NCBI GenBank assembly: GCA_963971405.1 | Contig: OZ020487.1 | Span: 25,963,371 to 26,027,370 of the forward strand | Length of the DNA stretch: 64,000 bases | From: Psococerastis gibbosa | Taxonomy: Eukaryota; Arthropoda; Insecta; Psocodea; Psocidae | Reading direction: 5' to 3' | Shown here: positions 1 through 13,100 of the stretch, one piece after another | How the letters are laid out: each line of letters opens with the position of its first letter | Position numbering within the stretch: the stretch's first letter is position 1 | Notes under the pieces: generated by a model | Database searches by the model: none | Told to the model about the DNA's origin: nothing | Seen by the model: only the letters and a program-made list of their open reading frames with translations | Translations under genes and position numbers: made by a program

Positions 1-2073
1 TAGGTTTACTCCTTGAAAATCTTCTTCAATATCTAATTAGTAATGACCTCAAGCTAGACCCAAGCAAGGTGTCATCAAAGGGAAATTAATCGGTTGTTTT
101 ACATAACTGTTAAAAAATTGGGATTTGGTATACATACGTCATCTGTTTGGCTAGGTCTTATGAGAGATTCCCGATTGAGATTATTAAGAAAAAAAGAAAA
201 TCGAAGAATTCTTGTATCTTAGGTAGGCTGTATAGGCTATATATTTGTTATATTTATTTTTCCAATATAGATGGAGATTATTTTATAGAGTTCAGGTACT
301 GTGGCTAGGCTATTGCTGTAGGACAAGTTAGAATAAATACCGCAACAATTAACTTTATACGGTAATAACATTTGGTATATTATACTCTTAAATACCTATT
401 ACCTGGAAGGTTCATTATCTTACATACAGTAGATAGGCCTACAATGCTCAATTGAGTTTTTAAAGATAAATCATTCAGCTATTCTGAAGGAAGTAAGAAA
501 ATTTGACTTGGGGTACACGTATACGTAGCTCTACACTTACGCCTTAATTTTCTGCTAATCAAAGATTTGCGGTGCTTATGCTATCCATTCTCTAAAAAAT
601 TATATTCCCTTGCAAGTCACAAGTACCACAATACAACCATGAGGCACTTGGAGAGTGTGGCGACGTAGATAACAATGACACACCAAAATCGATTTCCGGA
701 TTACCCTTTCAGTTCGGCTATTTTATTTGAGCCGCCACAAAAAATCCACTGAACCTTGAAGCCTTTATCACTAGTATCGCAAAACCACGTTCTCCAGCTA
801 GAGCATATGATTTTCTTCGAATTCGCTGTAATTGGTTTTCAATAATATAGACTACATAGGAAATAGGATCAACAGACCGAATTTTTGTATTTGAACGTAT
901 TTCGTTTGTTGAATATGTTTACTGCACTATTGTATCTACTGCATGTCTTGCATGTTGTGTTATTACAGTTATTAGTATCCAGTAGTATGCTAAAACTGTT
1001 GATAAATGATACATTTATACTGTTCCTTTTTTTACCTACCTACCAAATTAATTTGGTGGACGAAGGAATTTGGTGTCAAACTGAAAACCACCTTAAAATG
1101 GGTGTTCCAGACCACCCAGACACACCCTCTATCTGGAATTTGGAAATGCGGTAAAAATTTAATAACAAAGTTGGGCCTATACCATCTTTTGGTAGCATTA
1201 TATTTTTTGTTTCGGATGGCGGGAAAGGATGGTTTCAGAGGTGGCATAGTATAGGTATCTCGGAATTTTTAAATGCAAAGATATATCATCATACACATCA
1301 AATTATCAAATATGGGGTAAAAAGTTGTTTCCTAGTCAAAGCCGTAAGCCCCATACTATCAAAATCAACCTGTTAAGATGCCTAGGGACCCAAGGTCAAG
1401 TGCGCAGAACTTACTGCGCCTTTATTCTGTTGTCAGCCCTTCCTGTTGGATTAATCTTTTGTTTTTCATTTTGCCGCTGCTTTCAATCTGGAAACGTTTC
1501 CTTTGCCATTTCCTTTGACATTTTCCTCTACATTTGCCGCTATCGGCACACTTAGCTGAGATACTTAGACACCAATCTATTTTATTATCGTTGCTCCATA
1601 CACATAATTTATTGTGTGATGTCGCTGGTTTGGTGTTACACACGTACATTTCAAGCGGAATCGATACATGTATTGAGGATACATTAAATGACATGTTGTA
1701 AGACAGAGAGGAATCCAAATTATGGGAAGCATGGGGTTGGGAAGGCGGGGGGAGGGGCTTACACAGGTATGATATTTTAGTAGCTCTTCTTCGTTTGAGC
1801 GGCAAATCCCCCGTTTGATTAATTTTAATACCAGGCTATTTTCTCGCTTGGCTAGATTTTTGATGTATGGAAGGAGCTTTATTTCTTCCTTGTGTATTAG
1901 TCTATCAAAAATTGAGATAATTCCCAGAATATTGTACTGACTTAATGCAGCCTATCTCTGTAGTTCATAGCTTAATCGTCTGATCACTCGTCTGACAATA
2001 ATATTTAGAGCGTTTTTTATTATAAGGGTATAAAAATATGTATTTATCAATATATTTATATACACAATATATT
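1..2073. other. Non-coding, no gene recognised
   Basis: The frames here are short, AT-rich and lack any family motif or convincing splice-site pair. Because the first recognisable RIM exon starts at 8853 without a start codon, this is probably RIM upstream intron (inference). Confidence 0.5.
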
Positions 2074-2234
2074 AAAGATTATTCGCATACAAACAATTCA
2101 ATGAATGTATCCGAATAACCTCTTCAGTCGCCTCTGTAGGTAATACCTGTGTTGAGTTACGACAGGACACCGATCGCATGATGTGTACAGACTCGCACAA
2201 GTACGAGCAAGCTACCATTATGCCATCGAAGGCC
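2074..2234 (-). repeat. SINE-like repeat, family 2, copy 1
   Basis: Read on the minus strand it matches copies at 11876-12033 (-), 33087-33256 (+) and 52022-52192 (+). Shared features are a head resembling a tRNA A box (TGGCCAGGTGGTAGCG in the 33 kb copy), a stretch with ACTCGACACAAGTACC, and an end reading GCGATTAACCTTT. A clear B box is not visible, so tRNA origin is only suggested. Four copies in 64 kb in both orientations support a dispersed short element. Confidence 0.65.
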
Positions 2235-2507
2235 GTATTTTATATCTTAGTTAAATGCATTAAATGCATTTTGTCCCTGGCTGACAGCTACGTAAATGTT
2301 TTTAACGAGACCGGATATTACGCAGCTATTGTTTTTAATCACAAAATTCACAAAAGACTTACCAGTACATTAAATAACTAATATCATTATTGCAAGAATT
2401 GGTTAAACTTTTGTTGAAATGGTTATGATAATTGCGACACAGCAAATGGCATCTGGAAAGTACCTGCCAAGGATCTTTTTGGGCGGTTAAATATCAATAT
2501 TATTATT

Positions 2508-3432
2508 GCTTTCCAATGTATACCTGTACGTAGTATAAGGAAAGCTTTGTGATGGTCGAAATTTTCGATTCCGAGATTACAACGGATTTACACGTTTTGA
2601 GGTCCTAGGAACCCAAAAAAGAGGTTTTTACGAAATGCCTCTCTGTCGCTCTGCCTGTATGTCTGTCTGTATGTCTGTCTGTCGGTCTGTCTGTCTGTCT
2701 GTTCATCCATTTCTGGGCAAACTACTAGGCCGATTTTGATGAAATTTTGCATATAGGTTCACAAAAATCATACCTCTGGACCACTTTTTTATATTTTGGA
2801 CTAACTCTATTTGGGGGGGGGGGGGTTTATTCTAAAAAAACTCCAAAAAACGTCTAAAATAATTATTTCTCAAAAACGGCTCCTACGATTTCTTTTAAAT
2901 TCACATATATTGTAGTCGTTATTAATGTTGACAAAATGCGGGGGGTCGCTTGCCCCTTGATAGTTTGCTTCTGTGGGTAAAAAAATAAAAATAACTCAAT
3001 TTTCATGAAAAATGACTAAAAAATCATTTTTCTGCGAAACCTTTCTATCGATGATTTCTACCTGCATGTTTTACGTGTTAAATTGAGTAACGAAACCGGG
3101 CAGGTTGCTTTCCCAAAAACCTATTTGGTTTTGCACAAAAATATTTTTTGAAAAAATGATAGAAAATTCGCACTCAAATAAATGCATTGCGTGCCCTGCC
3201 ATTATTGCTGTCTGGTAATTAATGGGGTTGGTCTGACCTATCTAGAATTTATCTCACTTCCAGCGACGTCAGGTGGACAAACCCCCCCCCCCCCCCCCCC
3301 GAGATATCCGAAAATTAACCTTTGGAAAATTATTTACCATGAAATTACTCATATTCTCCATCTACAAATGTGGATAAATTGGAAAGCATGTTCGAGTAAA
3401 CTCGGACCGGTTCTTATATTAATATTGCTTTA
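2508..3432 (+). repeat. Dispersed ~0.9 kb repeat with internal (TCTG)n, copy 1
   Basis: Begins near GTATAAGGAAAGCTTTGTG, runs through a TCTG-type microsatellite (about 2650-2703), a G tract and a C tract (about 3282-3300), and ends near a GGAAAGCATG motif. The same order of blocks recurs at 25800-25990 (truncated), 31440-32045 (partial) and 53318-53990. No coding capacity is recognisable and its class is unknown. Confidence 0.7.
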
Positions 3433-3457
3433 AAAATTATATCTAAGCATTAAATGC

Positions 3458-4062
3458 TCGTGTACTAGTTTAAATTTCTATTTCCCACCTACATTTTCAA
3501 AAACAATTCCCTTCGTCTGGCTGTGGGTTTGTCTGAAACCTTTTATCTTTCTTGTTAATGCAAAATATAGTATGTTTTCAATAAACTTCTCCGGAAACTT
3601 CCCCCATGTCCCGCTCGCTGACGAAAATCTGCCCCTGTCAATTAAAAACTTTGTTTCAAAAATAATTTTTTATTGCGTACAATAAACATTTTCCTTGTGT
3701 TTTCTGCTGTTACACCTGCAGCCCGATACCAAATTAACTTATTCCTGTGGTTTATAATGTAAACCAAATAATAGCACCTTGCATTCTAGAATTATTTTGC
3801 TTACATTTTTAACCTGGTACCTAATAAGTTAACTTGGTGTCATATGTTCGGGCTGCAAGCTTAACAGCAGAAAACACCAGATTTTTGTCAGGGAGCGAGA
3901 CATGCAGGGGCCATTGAGCTTCTTCCGGGGTAGTTTATTGAAAATATAGTATATTCTACTCTAGAAAGAAAGATGAAAGGTTTCAGACAAAACCACAGCC
4001 AGACGAAGAGAATTATTTTTGAAAATGTAGGTGGGAAATAGAAATCTAAACTAATATACGAG
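3458..4062. repeat. Long nested foldback (inverted repeat)
   Basis: The left arm (about 3458-3625) reappears as its reverse complement at about 3885-4062. An inner inverted pair (about 3694-3740 and 3818-3880) includes the octamer TTTTCTGC and its complement. The innermost part resembles the GTAAAC...GTTTAC core seen at 8300-8400, 26580-26716 and 37664-37813. The structure reads as one palindromic element inserted in the loop of another. The frame of 84 codons on the minus strand here is just an arm and is not a gene. Confidence 0.7.
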
Positions 4063-5321
4063 CATTTTAACAAAGAAAGGTAGAGAGGAACTCTTCCGGC
4101 GAAATATATTTTAGTTTCTCCTATCTCCAGATTAAAGCACAATTTAATAATGCCCTTTTTTTCTGGGCCTATGCCTACTTACTATAGTGGCCCCTTGTTG
4201 AATGCCAACGATTCCTTATTTCTTAGGAAATTTATGTATTTCTTCCAGATAGCTGCTTTGATGCACTTTTAAGGAAACAAAAGATGGCAACCCTATTCGG
4301 TAAAATAAATTCTAAACCTCTCTGTCCAAGTCCTGGAGCACATACATATTATGTAAATGGCGGCAACTTCCCCTGGTCCTGCAACCTGCTAATTAGCTCT
4401 GTTCTTCTTCTTCTTTAGTTTCAATCTAGCGATTGGTTTGCAGCAAATCTTTCCACCTCTTTCTCCACTCCTACATGTCTCGGGCCGTTCTCTTGAGTTC
4501 CAAGAAGGTTCCGCATCTCATATCTTTCTTGAGGTCTTCTGCGTACGCCTTCCTTGGTCGCCCTCTTGCATTGGTGCTCTGTTCTAATATATAATAAATA
4601 ACCAATTATTCACGACCGGTTACACCATTTTTAGGGTTGAATGCATAGGTATAGCGACGATGAGGATGGTTGCCTGGGACGGAGCTGAAAATCGATGGGA
4701 TTACCTCCCCCCCCCCCTTTGCCAGCCCCTGCCCCTCTCCCAGAACTCCACTCAACGAAAACTTGCTCGGTTTCACCATTCACGGATTTCTCTTCATTTG
4801 ATCTAATTATTTCGCCTTTTGATTCACTTCGAGGACTTACAATCACGACTTTTAAGCGCAAATTGGGCTGTGGCTGTCACTTTCGAGATAAAACGGCGAA
4901 AAAGTTTTACGATTTGGCCGTAATAGACTTTGATCGACAACTATCTGTTGCTTCTGTCAGTAGAAGAAGCCGTACTCGCTGTTTTACGCCTCCACTTGTT
5001 GGATCGCCTTATCGTATCGCCCTATTCATCAATCATTAAATTTCCTTACTGTTATACTGTTCATTCATATTTGCATCTTCTCGTTAGTTCTGTTATTTTC
5101 CCAATATTGAATATTACCTTCAGGAACAGTTATGTAACTGAAAGGGATCATTTTTTTATGTTGCTCATTATTTTTATAACTGAAATCAATATCACTCTTG
5201 ATAACGCTGTTAGCCCTGCATATTTTCTTCACTTTTTCGGAGAAATTCTGTTTGTTTTAAAATTATGTGATACTTTGTACTCTGTTGTACTTTAGATGTA
5301 GAAGTTGTGGAGAGTTTCACA

Positions 5322-5781
5322 CAGGGTTGCCAAACGTCCCGTAATTCAAGGGACAGTCCCGTATTTGATGGGTTTGTCCCGTGTCCCTTACGCTTCTCGT
5401 ACGGAAAATGTCCCGTATTTAAAATGACATGAATTACAAATGGTCTGACACACGAAATAGATTTTCGTCAAATTTACTTCAAGCGGCGTTGATTGTGTCA
5501 ATTCTGATAATTTCAATACTCTGAATTCATTGATTATATGTAAAGTAAACTTAACAATTCGAAAAAAAATAATTGATTTGGTAAAATCCAGTCAAAAATA
5601 TGATTTTGTTAAAATAAAAATTAAAAAAACAGTATTTTAAACAGTGTGATGGAGAATAACCAACCTTTTCACATAGGTAGGTGCCTACCTTCATAGATGT
5701 CCACTTACTCTTTGGTTTTGAAGAAAAGTGTGTATGCAACGGAGCGTCCCGTAAATGTGAAAAATTTATTTGGCAACCCTG
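5322..5781. mobile_element. hAT-type non-autonomous element (MITE)
   Basis: The ends are CAGGGTTGCCAAA and its complement TTTGGCAACCCTG, a terminus typical of hAT elements. GTCCCGTA blocks lie inside both ends. No transposase frame is present. Both flanks contain TTTCACA, but not at the exact spacing of a clean 8-base duplication, so the target duplication is uncertain. Confidence 0.6.
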
Positions 5782-6026
5782 GACTTTCACACTGAATTGG
5801 GGCTTGGTTTTCAGTACTGTAAAACAGTAAATATATTTTATACCTTTAGTATTTCCTATTATCCAATATTTACTCTTATGTATATAGTAATGAAAAGCCA
5901 AGTCCCAATTTAGAGTGAAACTTTCTGGAACTTGCGTCGGCTGTACTGTGGGCTCTGATAAGGTTGGGGAAAATAGAAATCCATATAAAAATGTTAATAA
6001 ATATGTATGCATGAAACGCATTGAAA

Positions 6027-6404
6027 GGCTTGTTCCTTTATTTCCTTTTTCAGTTTGATTTCCACCCCTTATATTTTCATACCCAATAAATATATCAAAA
6101 TGTTATTCTTTTCACATGTTTTCTGTTCGATATGTTTTATTTTTATTTTTACTGTATATGCTGCAATTCAAATGCAGTAGGCTAGACACACAAACAGTGA
6201 CTTTGCTGAAGCTTCGGTTTGTTTCTTTATTTCCTTTTTCAGTTTGATTTCCACCCCTTTTACTCCTATACCCAATAAATATATCTAGGTATATCGACAT
6301 TTAATTAATTTCACATGTTTTGTCTTATTTTCATTTTTTACTGTATGCTTTAATTACAATTCAGTAGACCAGGCACCCGAAAAGTTAATTTGTCGAAGCT
6401 ATGG
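6027..6404. repeat. Tandem duplication, unit ~190 bp
   Basis: Two adjacent diverged copies (about 6027-6213 and 6214-6404) share TTTCAGTTTGATTTCCACCC, CCCAATAAATATATC and TTCACATGTTTT in the same order. The minus-strand frames across this area (5551-6021, 6112-6300) show no protein family and are treated as chance. Confidence 0.6.
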
Positions 6405-7252
6405 GAAAATTGGTATATTTCTGGTGGAATGGGTTTAGCCTCCTAGTCTAATTTAGGTTCGCCTCTTTTCACAATAGTTCTTATATAATATATAGGAACG
6501 CGTACATTATATTATTATATATATTATTTATATTATTATATACATATTATTATTATATGTAGGCCCACTGGTGTGTCAGAAATAAACACAAAATTTGGGT
6601 TTTGCTCATCTTTGAAAAGTGTTGTTCCTAGAATCCTATAACAAGGAAAATGTGAAGCGCAGTTGACACAGTTGCGTTGTATAGGATAGTAATTAATTCA
6701 ATTTTGCATGCCGTCTTCACGTGAATGTACTGTAGGCCTACTGTTTAAAGCATGCATGTTTCTAGTTTGCGAATAATTAATGGACCTACACTACCGTCTA
6801 TTTTGGAGTTATTCCCGTTTAGTGGAATTCAACCTTAACGTAAAACATTTGTTCTAGGATAGATTTCTCCATTCAGCGCGAAAGGTAATTTACATTCTTA
6901 GTGAACTAATGAACCAAACACACACGTAGAACTCTTCTAACCGCACTTTAGGTAGAAGATTTTTGTTTCATTAGCCTACTGTAGTATTGTAGCTCACTGC
7001 AGATAAACTGCTGGCTGCATCCATATATATAACAATTTTTCAGTTTCTCCCGAAGTCGATTGAAAATAATGACTGCAGATGTTACGTGGCAATCAGAGCT
7101 ATCGCCGTATTGCAAGCAATCCATAATTGGATGAGGAAGGAAGACATAAATCTCGTAGACTTACTTTACGTCCAATACTGTATAATACTAGTAGTACCCA
7201 AAAATAAGTAGTCGCAAGTCGAAAGCAACCGTGATAGTCAATTTATACTGTT

Positions 7253-7565
7253 TTTAAATAGGGGGGTTTGGGGTCTCCCTGTGGAAACTTTTTAATAAAT
7301 ACATAGGGAAATTGTGGGGTTTTTCGCATTTTCCGTTTGATAGCAGTAAGGTTTAGATTTTACTGAAGAAGAATCACATAACTACAAGGTAGGGGGGAGG
7401 GTCTCCCCCGGGGAAAGTTTATGATAAAATGAAATAATAGCGTTAACGGGTTTGGAATTATTAAAAATGTAGGTTCGAAATTGTGGGAGGGTCTCACGCA
7501 AATATATTTTTTCGAGAGGGGGAGGGGGGTTAAAACCGGGTGACCCCTTCTGGATACGGCCTTGG
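7253..7565. repeat. G-rich hAT-like fragment
   Basis: The right end reads TCTGGATACGGCCTTG. Its complement, CAAGGCCGTATCCAG, matches the terminus at 49695 (CAAGGCCGTAGCCAG). Internal GGGTCTCCC and G tracts are shared with other short hAT-like elements. The left end is not defined. Confidence 0.4.
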
Positions 7566-8299
7566 GCTAATACTGTTGGTGATCCAAAATGTCGACAAAA
7601 CAATAAGATGAAAATTGTGATGAAAGTGGTGGGATAAACATTTTAACATACACCATCTTCAAATTTCGTATGTTTTGCACTATTTAACAGATTATACTAA
7701 GACCACAACCAGTTTAACATACTCATAAAAATACGAACCCGTATTATAAGATCAAACAAAAATATCCGAGCTCCCTCAAACTATATTTTCCAAAAAGTCC
7801 AAAGTACTGTGTGTCATTCTCTGGTATACGGTAGGTAGTGTAAATTGGAAAAGCTGCTTCGGTTGTTGCTCATATTATAGGCTTGAGCTAAACAGCTATA
7901 TCATATTAATGCTTACGAGCAATAAATTTAACATGAAAACGGTTGCATGCTGAGTTGGTAATGGGAATGGGCCGTTGCATGGCACATGAGAAACGCTTTT
8001 GCACTGTTTCAAATTAAAATTGAATGTTTACATAGTCTACTACGCTTTTTAAGTGCAATAAACCATAAAAATTACAGCTTTCTACACTCAAGATTTATGC
8101 AAGTTATTCTTTCCTCAATGAAAGAGAGAAAGAAAACAATTTCTGTTTGACCATATACTAATATATTTCATCAGAGTACTAAATACGAAAATTTTAGTGT
8201 AAAAAAGAAGCAAACTATAGACCTTAAACTCTTTATTGGGTGTCCTGTGTCCTCAGTAGCCTCAATAACATTTATTAGGTTCACGTTTGGAGGCACCTG
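7566..8299. other. Non-coding, nothing recognised
   Basis: Short AT-rich frames only. No splice-bounded frame with RIM-like or other family sequence was found. Confidence 0.5.
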
Positions 8300-8400
8300 C
8301 GGGCCGTTCAGTATTAACTTACTCTTGGGGCTAAAAATGTAAACAAAACAATTTTGAATTGTTCACTAGCCTATAACATTTTTGAAATCAACTGTCTAAT
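8300..8400. repeat. Partial copy of the TATTAACTT...GTAAAC foldback repeat
   Basis: Contains GCCGTTCAGTATTAACTTA followed by AAAATGTAAACAAAACAATT, the same block order as at 26580-26660 and 37690-37740. Only one arm is evident. Confidence 0.5.
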
Positions 8401-8852
8401 TATTGCCTAATTTATTATACAGTATCAGATAATTATAATTGAGCGCTTATTTCGGCTGGTACAATTTGAACACAGGAAAACTGTAATTTTTGTTGTTGAG
8501 CTTCTTTAAAGAACCATATTGTTTCTAAATATTTCTGTCTAACAGTGCAGGAATGCAAACAATTTCTTCAAGCAACAACTTACTAATAGATGTGGTTCAA
8601 GGTACGTCCACTATAGTCTATTGTACATTATTGTAGCGCTGTCTAGCACTCGCTATGTATTATACTTCGCAGCTTATATACAATGACTTCAGAGACTGTC
8701 TTATCCCAAGGCAATGCTATAAATATGTTCTGCTCTATGTCAGCTTCTATATGTATTAGGAGGATGACTGTGAGTATTGGCCACTGTGCTGTCTTTTGCT
8801 TTTGCTGTGACTCGTGTCTTATATTCTGGATTCCCACCAACATGTGTTGAAG

Positions 8853-8988
8853 GTCGCTGGCGACAGGCGCGAGGAGCTGCGGTGGGAGCGGGAACTAGTT
8901 TGGCGAGGCAAGAAGGGCACCTCGCCCTCCTCCAGCCGCACGGGCAGTCCGACCGCGGAACGCCGACCCTTTCCAGACCAACCACAAG
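8853..8988 (+). CDS. Rim: RIM exon 1 of window (charged linker)
   Basis: Encodes a charged stretch (VAGDRREELRWEREL...) followed by an S/P/R-rich tail ending DQPQ. Donor AAG|gtaggt leaves phase 1, which fits the next exon. The acceptor after TTGAAG is the best available but has a weak pyrimidine tract, so the start could shift by a few bases. GC content is much higher than the flanks, as for other coding exons here. Confidence 0.65.
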
Positions 8989-10157
8989 GTAGGTTTCTGC
9001 AAAAGCAATAAACAATTACCGATAAATATTTCAAAATTGAATTAACACAAGTATTGAGTATTTTGAGTATTTATTTATTTATTAGGTAATAAAAAAATAC
9101 AATACAATTAACAAATATCAAAGGGCCACACTACGAGTAAGTGCACCCTGTGAAGGGCCCTCATAAGTATAGCTAAAGTTCTATATGGGAGGGATGGGTC
9201 ATTCGCTCGCGCATAGGATAATGTTTTGAATTTCTGCTGCCATCTACCACGCATTCTTTGACCAAACAGAGCAAATCTTGACTACTTCCAAACAATAACA
9301 AATTCCATCGAGGCTGCATGTGGCGTGCTCTAATTGGTTGACCCCAGAAATTCAAAAAATATTGTAGGTGAATGAACGAATGTCCCATCTCTATTACCCA
9401 TATAGAACTCTAACAGTAGCTAGGTACATAAAATAATAAATAAATAAATACAGTAATGTGTCCACATTAGGAGCCGTTTAATTTTGGTCAATTCATTCAA
9501 CTACAATATAACCTACAGTAGGTCTATTAACTTAATTTTGATTGTACAGTAGTACCCGGTGAAATAATCCTATTTTATGAATGATTTGTATGATATGGAG
9601 ACTAACGCTCGCGATGTATATATAAATAAATAACGACTTTTTGCTCTATTATTCTAAGCCAACCTATAGTAGTTGCTATAAAGCCCTCTCTAAGTCTCAA
9701 TTAGGAAGGCCCGGGACCGCCTACTTTACATGCGCTCCATGGTCAGAAAATGTAGCAAGTGTCTCGAAGTCGAACTAACAACCTTTCGGGTGAAAGTTGG
9801 AGTCCGCGCCACTACTCAACTGTTCATCAAGTAATTCGACGCCCCTTGACACTCTAATATCTGATGAAACTTTTTTTCACGCCCCATATCAATTTTTATA
9901 GAATACTTGTCTTCTCCCGTCTTCTCCCACTGTGTGGCGGATTTTAAATTAGTTGGCCAGAGTTTCGCACAACTTCACGGTGAAAGGAATACCGGTAAGC
10001 AGACAGCTTATTGGCTTAAAATTTTCCGACGAACCAAGCTTCCACATAATTAATCGATAGACCTGCTGTTTCACTTGGGAACAAAACTTTGTCCAAGTAT
10101 TATCTAACTTCATTCAAGTTTGTGTTCGCGGTTTCATGCATAAAAGACTTGCCTTCT

Positions 10158-10193
<36 letters not shown>

Positions 10194-13100
10194 GATACAT
10201 TTCACACAACTTAGTCTAAATAATAATTTAGCTAGAAAATGATCCCCATACTATCCGTTTGAGACGTATAATGCACTTTTTTTGCGATAGCTTAAGGCGG
10301 GGTTTCCACATACGACAATGATCAATGAGAAATATGAAATTGATGTGGTAGCAGACACTTTTAGTATGTCTTTAATGTCTGCTAAAACGTTAATTTCATA
10401 TTTCTCATTGACCATTGACGTATGTGGAAACCCCGCCTTGAATAAAACATATATACTATACAGCATCTTTACCTATATATCATAGTAGATTGTCAGGACA
10501 TGTAGCGTAGTGGTACGGACTCTGGCTTTCATCCGAAAGGTTGTTGGTTCGAGTCCCACACTGGCTACATTTTCTGGCCATGCTTCGGAGAGCATGTAAA
10601 GCAGGCGGTCCCGGGCCTTCCTAGTTGAATGTAAGAGAGGGCTTTATAGCCCTAACTCCGCTAGGTTGGCTTAGTAATAGAAACAATAAAAAGTCCTTAT
10701 TTATTTATTTAGATTGTTTTAAAGGGAAGCTTTGTTCAATTACCTCTCTAATTCCTAACTTCAATTTATATCAGAAGTTAGAGGATATGGAAAAAACTGG
10801 GCTTGGCTGGATTCGAACCCACGATCTACGCCTAACCGGAGCGTTATTTTAACCACTGGACCACAAGCGCCGATAAGACCAGTAATCTCCAAATCCTCTA
10901 CTTATGCTCTAATTGACATGATTCGTGTCGCTACACAGGTTAGCACAACTATCTAACCGAACAGGTCTGTGAGCTTACTTAATTGCATACAGGCAATGCT
11001 TTATTCAAGACACTGGGATATTACATGGTATATACTGTATAACACTGACATCAAATTAACTTTGGTTAATTTCGTTATAACCGAAGTTAGAGGATATGGA
11101 AGAATGGTTAAGACGACGCCCCGGTTAGGCGTAGATGGTGGGTTCGAATCCTGCCAAGCCAATGTTTTTTTCATATCCTCTAATATCGGTTATAACGAGG
11201 AGGTTACCTCTTCAACCAAAGTTAATTTGATGTCAGTGTTATTTATACCATATAATATTACAATTTATTCAATTTATATTTTCAGTGGAAGAGGTTGCGG
11301 TATTAGAGGAAGATGAAGAGTCAATCCGTCAGAAAAATGCACGGACTCGTCGAAAATCTAGGATAGGGCGACAGCATAGTTATGATGAAGAAGTTAAGGT
11401 AACTAAAATTTGACAGTTTTTCTTCGAATAAATTTCTTTCCTATTGAAAAACATGGAGAAATGACGTCAAATCCCAATGTTTTGATTATTTAGGTGCAAA
11501 CATTTTTAAATTGTAGCCAACGGCCATACCAAGTTAAATCCAAACTGCGGCAAACTTGGTAGTGTGCACAGCGTTTACGTGCTGAGGCTATACTAGTCAG
11601 TCTGAGTGCGTGTGGAGTCTTGGTCACCTCCGAATTAATCGTGTGACTTTAATAAGGTGGTCCACCCTGTCAGTCAACTCCCCCTCTCCCCTAGGTGAGG
11701 GTGCCTCAAAATAATAGAATGACTCACTCCCCCCGCCAGGCTGACTAGGTTGCTTAAAGCAGAAATGCTGAAACTATTGCATAGTTAATGTTTATTCTAT
11801 GCATTGCGATGGTTACATGAGCAGTAGGTAAGAATAAAAAAATGCTTTTTTCTCTTCTTTTTTTTCATAAAAAAAAGATTAATCGCATACAAAAATTTAA
11901 TGAATGTATCCGATTGACCTCTTCAGTCGCCTCTGTAGGTTAGTACCCGTGTTGAGTTACGACACTTCTCCGATCGCATGGCTTGTACCGACTCGCACAA
12001 GTGCAAGAACGTTACCACCTGGCCATTGAAGTCGACTGTAGGAATACTACTATACTATACGTACCACATGTATGTAAATTAAATTGGTTTAAAATTGTAA
12101 GCAAAAGAAGGAATTCTCAAATCCTCCGTGTATTATAATGTGCATAAGCATAATGAATGGGCTTGAGATGCAAACCCTCACTACGTAACCCCCTTTTTGC
12201 GTCCTTTATCCTCCTTCCACTCCCGGATCACTACTTTGAGAGAAAACAAATTATCCCTTCCAATTCACACATCCCTGGCCTAACCTTCTTCCTTTTCGGT
12301 AGAGGCGGTGAGGCTTTGGAACTGTGGCGGATCAGAAATGAAAAAGTTTTTATAGAAATGTAAGGTGCTTGTCACGACTTTTTATGCGTATGTATGGGGA
12401 GTGAATGGTGTGTAAATGGCCTTTTACTTTTTTAGTTAGATACTGTATGGTGTATATTAATCTTTTATTTTCTTTTTCAATTTAATTTGTAATAGCTTAT
12501 TTTACTTTGTACTTAGTGCTGGGGATTTATGCTTTGATTTTTATTGATTGTTCATTTCATTGTATTTTTTGTTATGGGTTAATTGTAAGAGTGAGCCAAG
12601 AGGCCCAAAATTCGCCCAAAAGGGAAATAAAGACAATTGTCTTTCATTCTTTCTTTCATAATGTTGCAGGCTGGTGGAAGTGGAGGTGCAACACTGGATG
12701 CGGGGTTGGGTGTTCCCGCATCCCTACCCAGGAGAGCCTCCGCTTATGATGTTTTCGCAGCACAACCTGGCAATGCTCCTACATTAGGGGCAGCTCCCGG
12801 AGGTCGAAGGGCTTCTTTTAGGATCGCCCCCAAACAGGAAGACTCTCCCGGTAAGTATCCCTTTTGGGGCCACTCCTACCACCATTGTTAATATTACCGA
12901 TTACGTGAGAAACCAGCGGCAGTTCAGTTCTTTTTCAGTGGTATTCCCTACCCCTCAAACTATTGGAAAATATTTGTTAGAAAGTTTACGATCGACGCCA
13001 GGAACTGGCCTTAGGATCCGATTTACTATCTTTCCAGCGGCAGGCCACATAAAGGGGATTACTGCTATATTATAGTGACACTATCTCACGAATCCCCCTA

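Larger units (their letters stand above)
8989..11285 (+). other. RIM intron with SINEs and tRNA-like repeats
   Basis: A 2.3 kb intron loaded with short elements: a SINE on each strand, a poly-A tract, a hairpin element, and two tRNA-like sequences listed separately. No coding sequence was recognised. Confidence 0.6.

Noticed and set aside
4631-5039. Overlapping plus and minus frames with Pro/Gly-rich ends
   Set aside because: The composition comes from a C tract; the two frames are mirror shadows and neither has a recognisable domain.
5551-6021. 156-codon minus-strand frame as a gene
   Set aside because: AT-rich and low complexity, overlapping a hAT-type MITE; no family signal or splice support.
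10799-11161. Functional tRNA genes
   Set aside because: Acceptor stems do not pair properly, the base before the anticodon is not T, and both sequences sit inside inverted-repeat elements.
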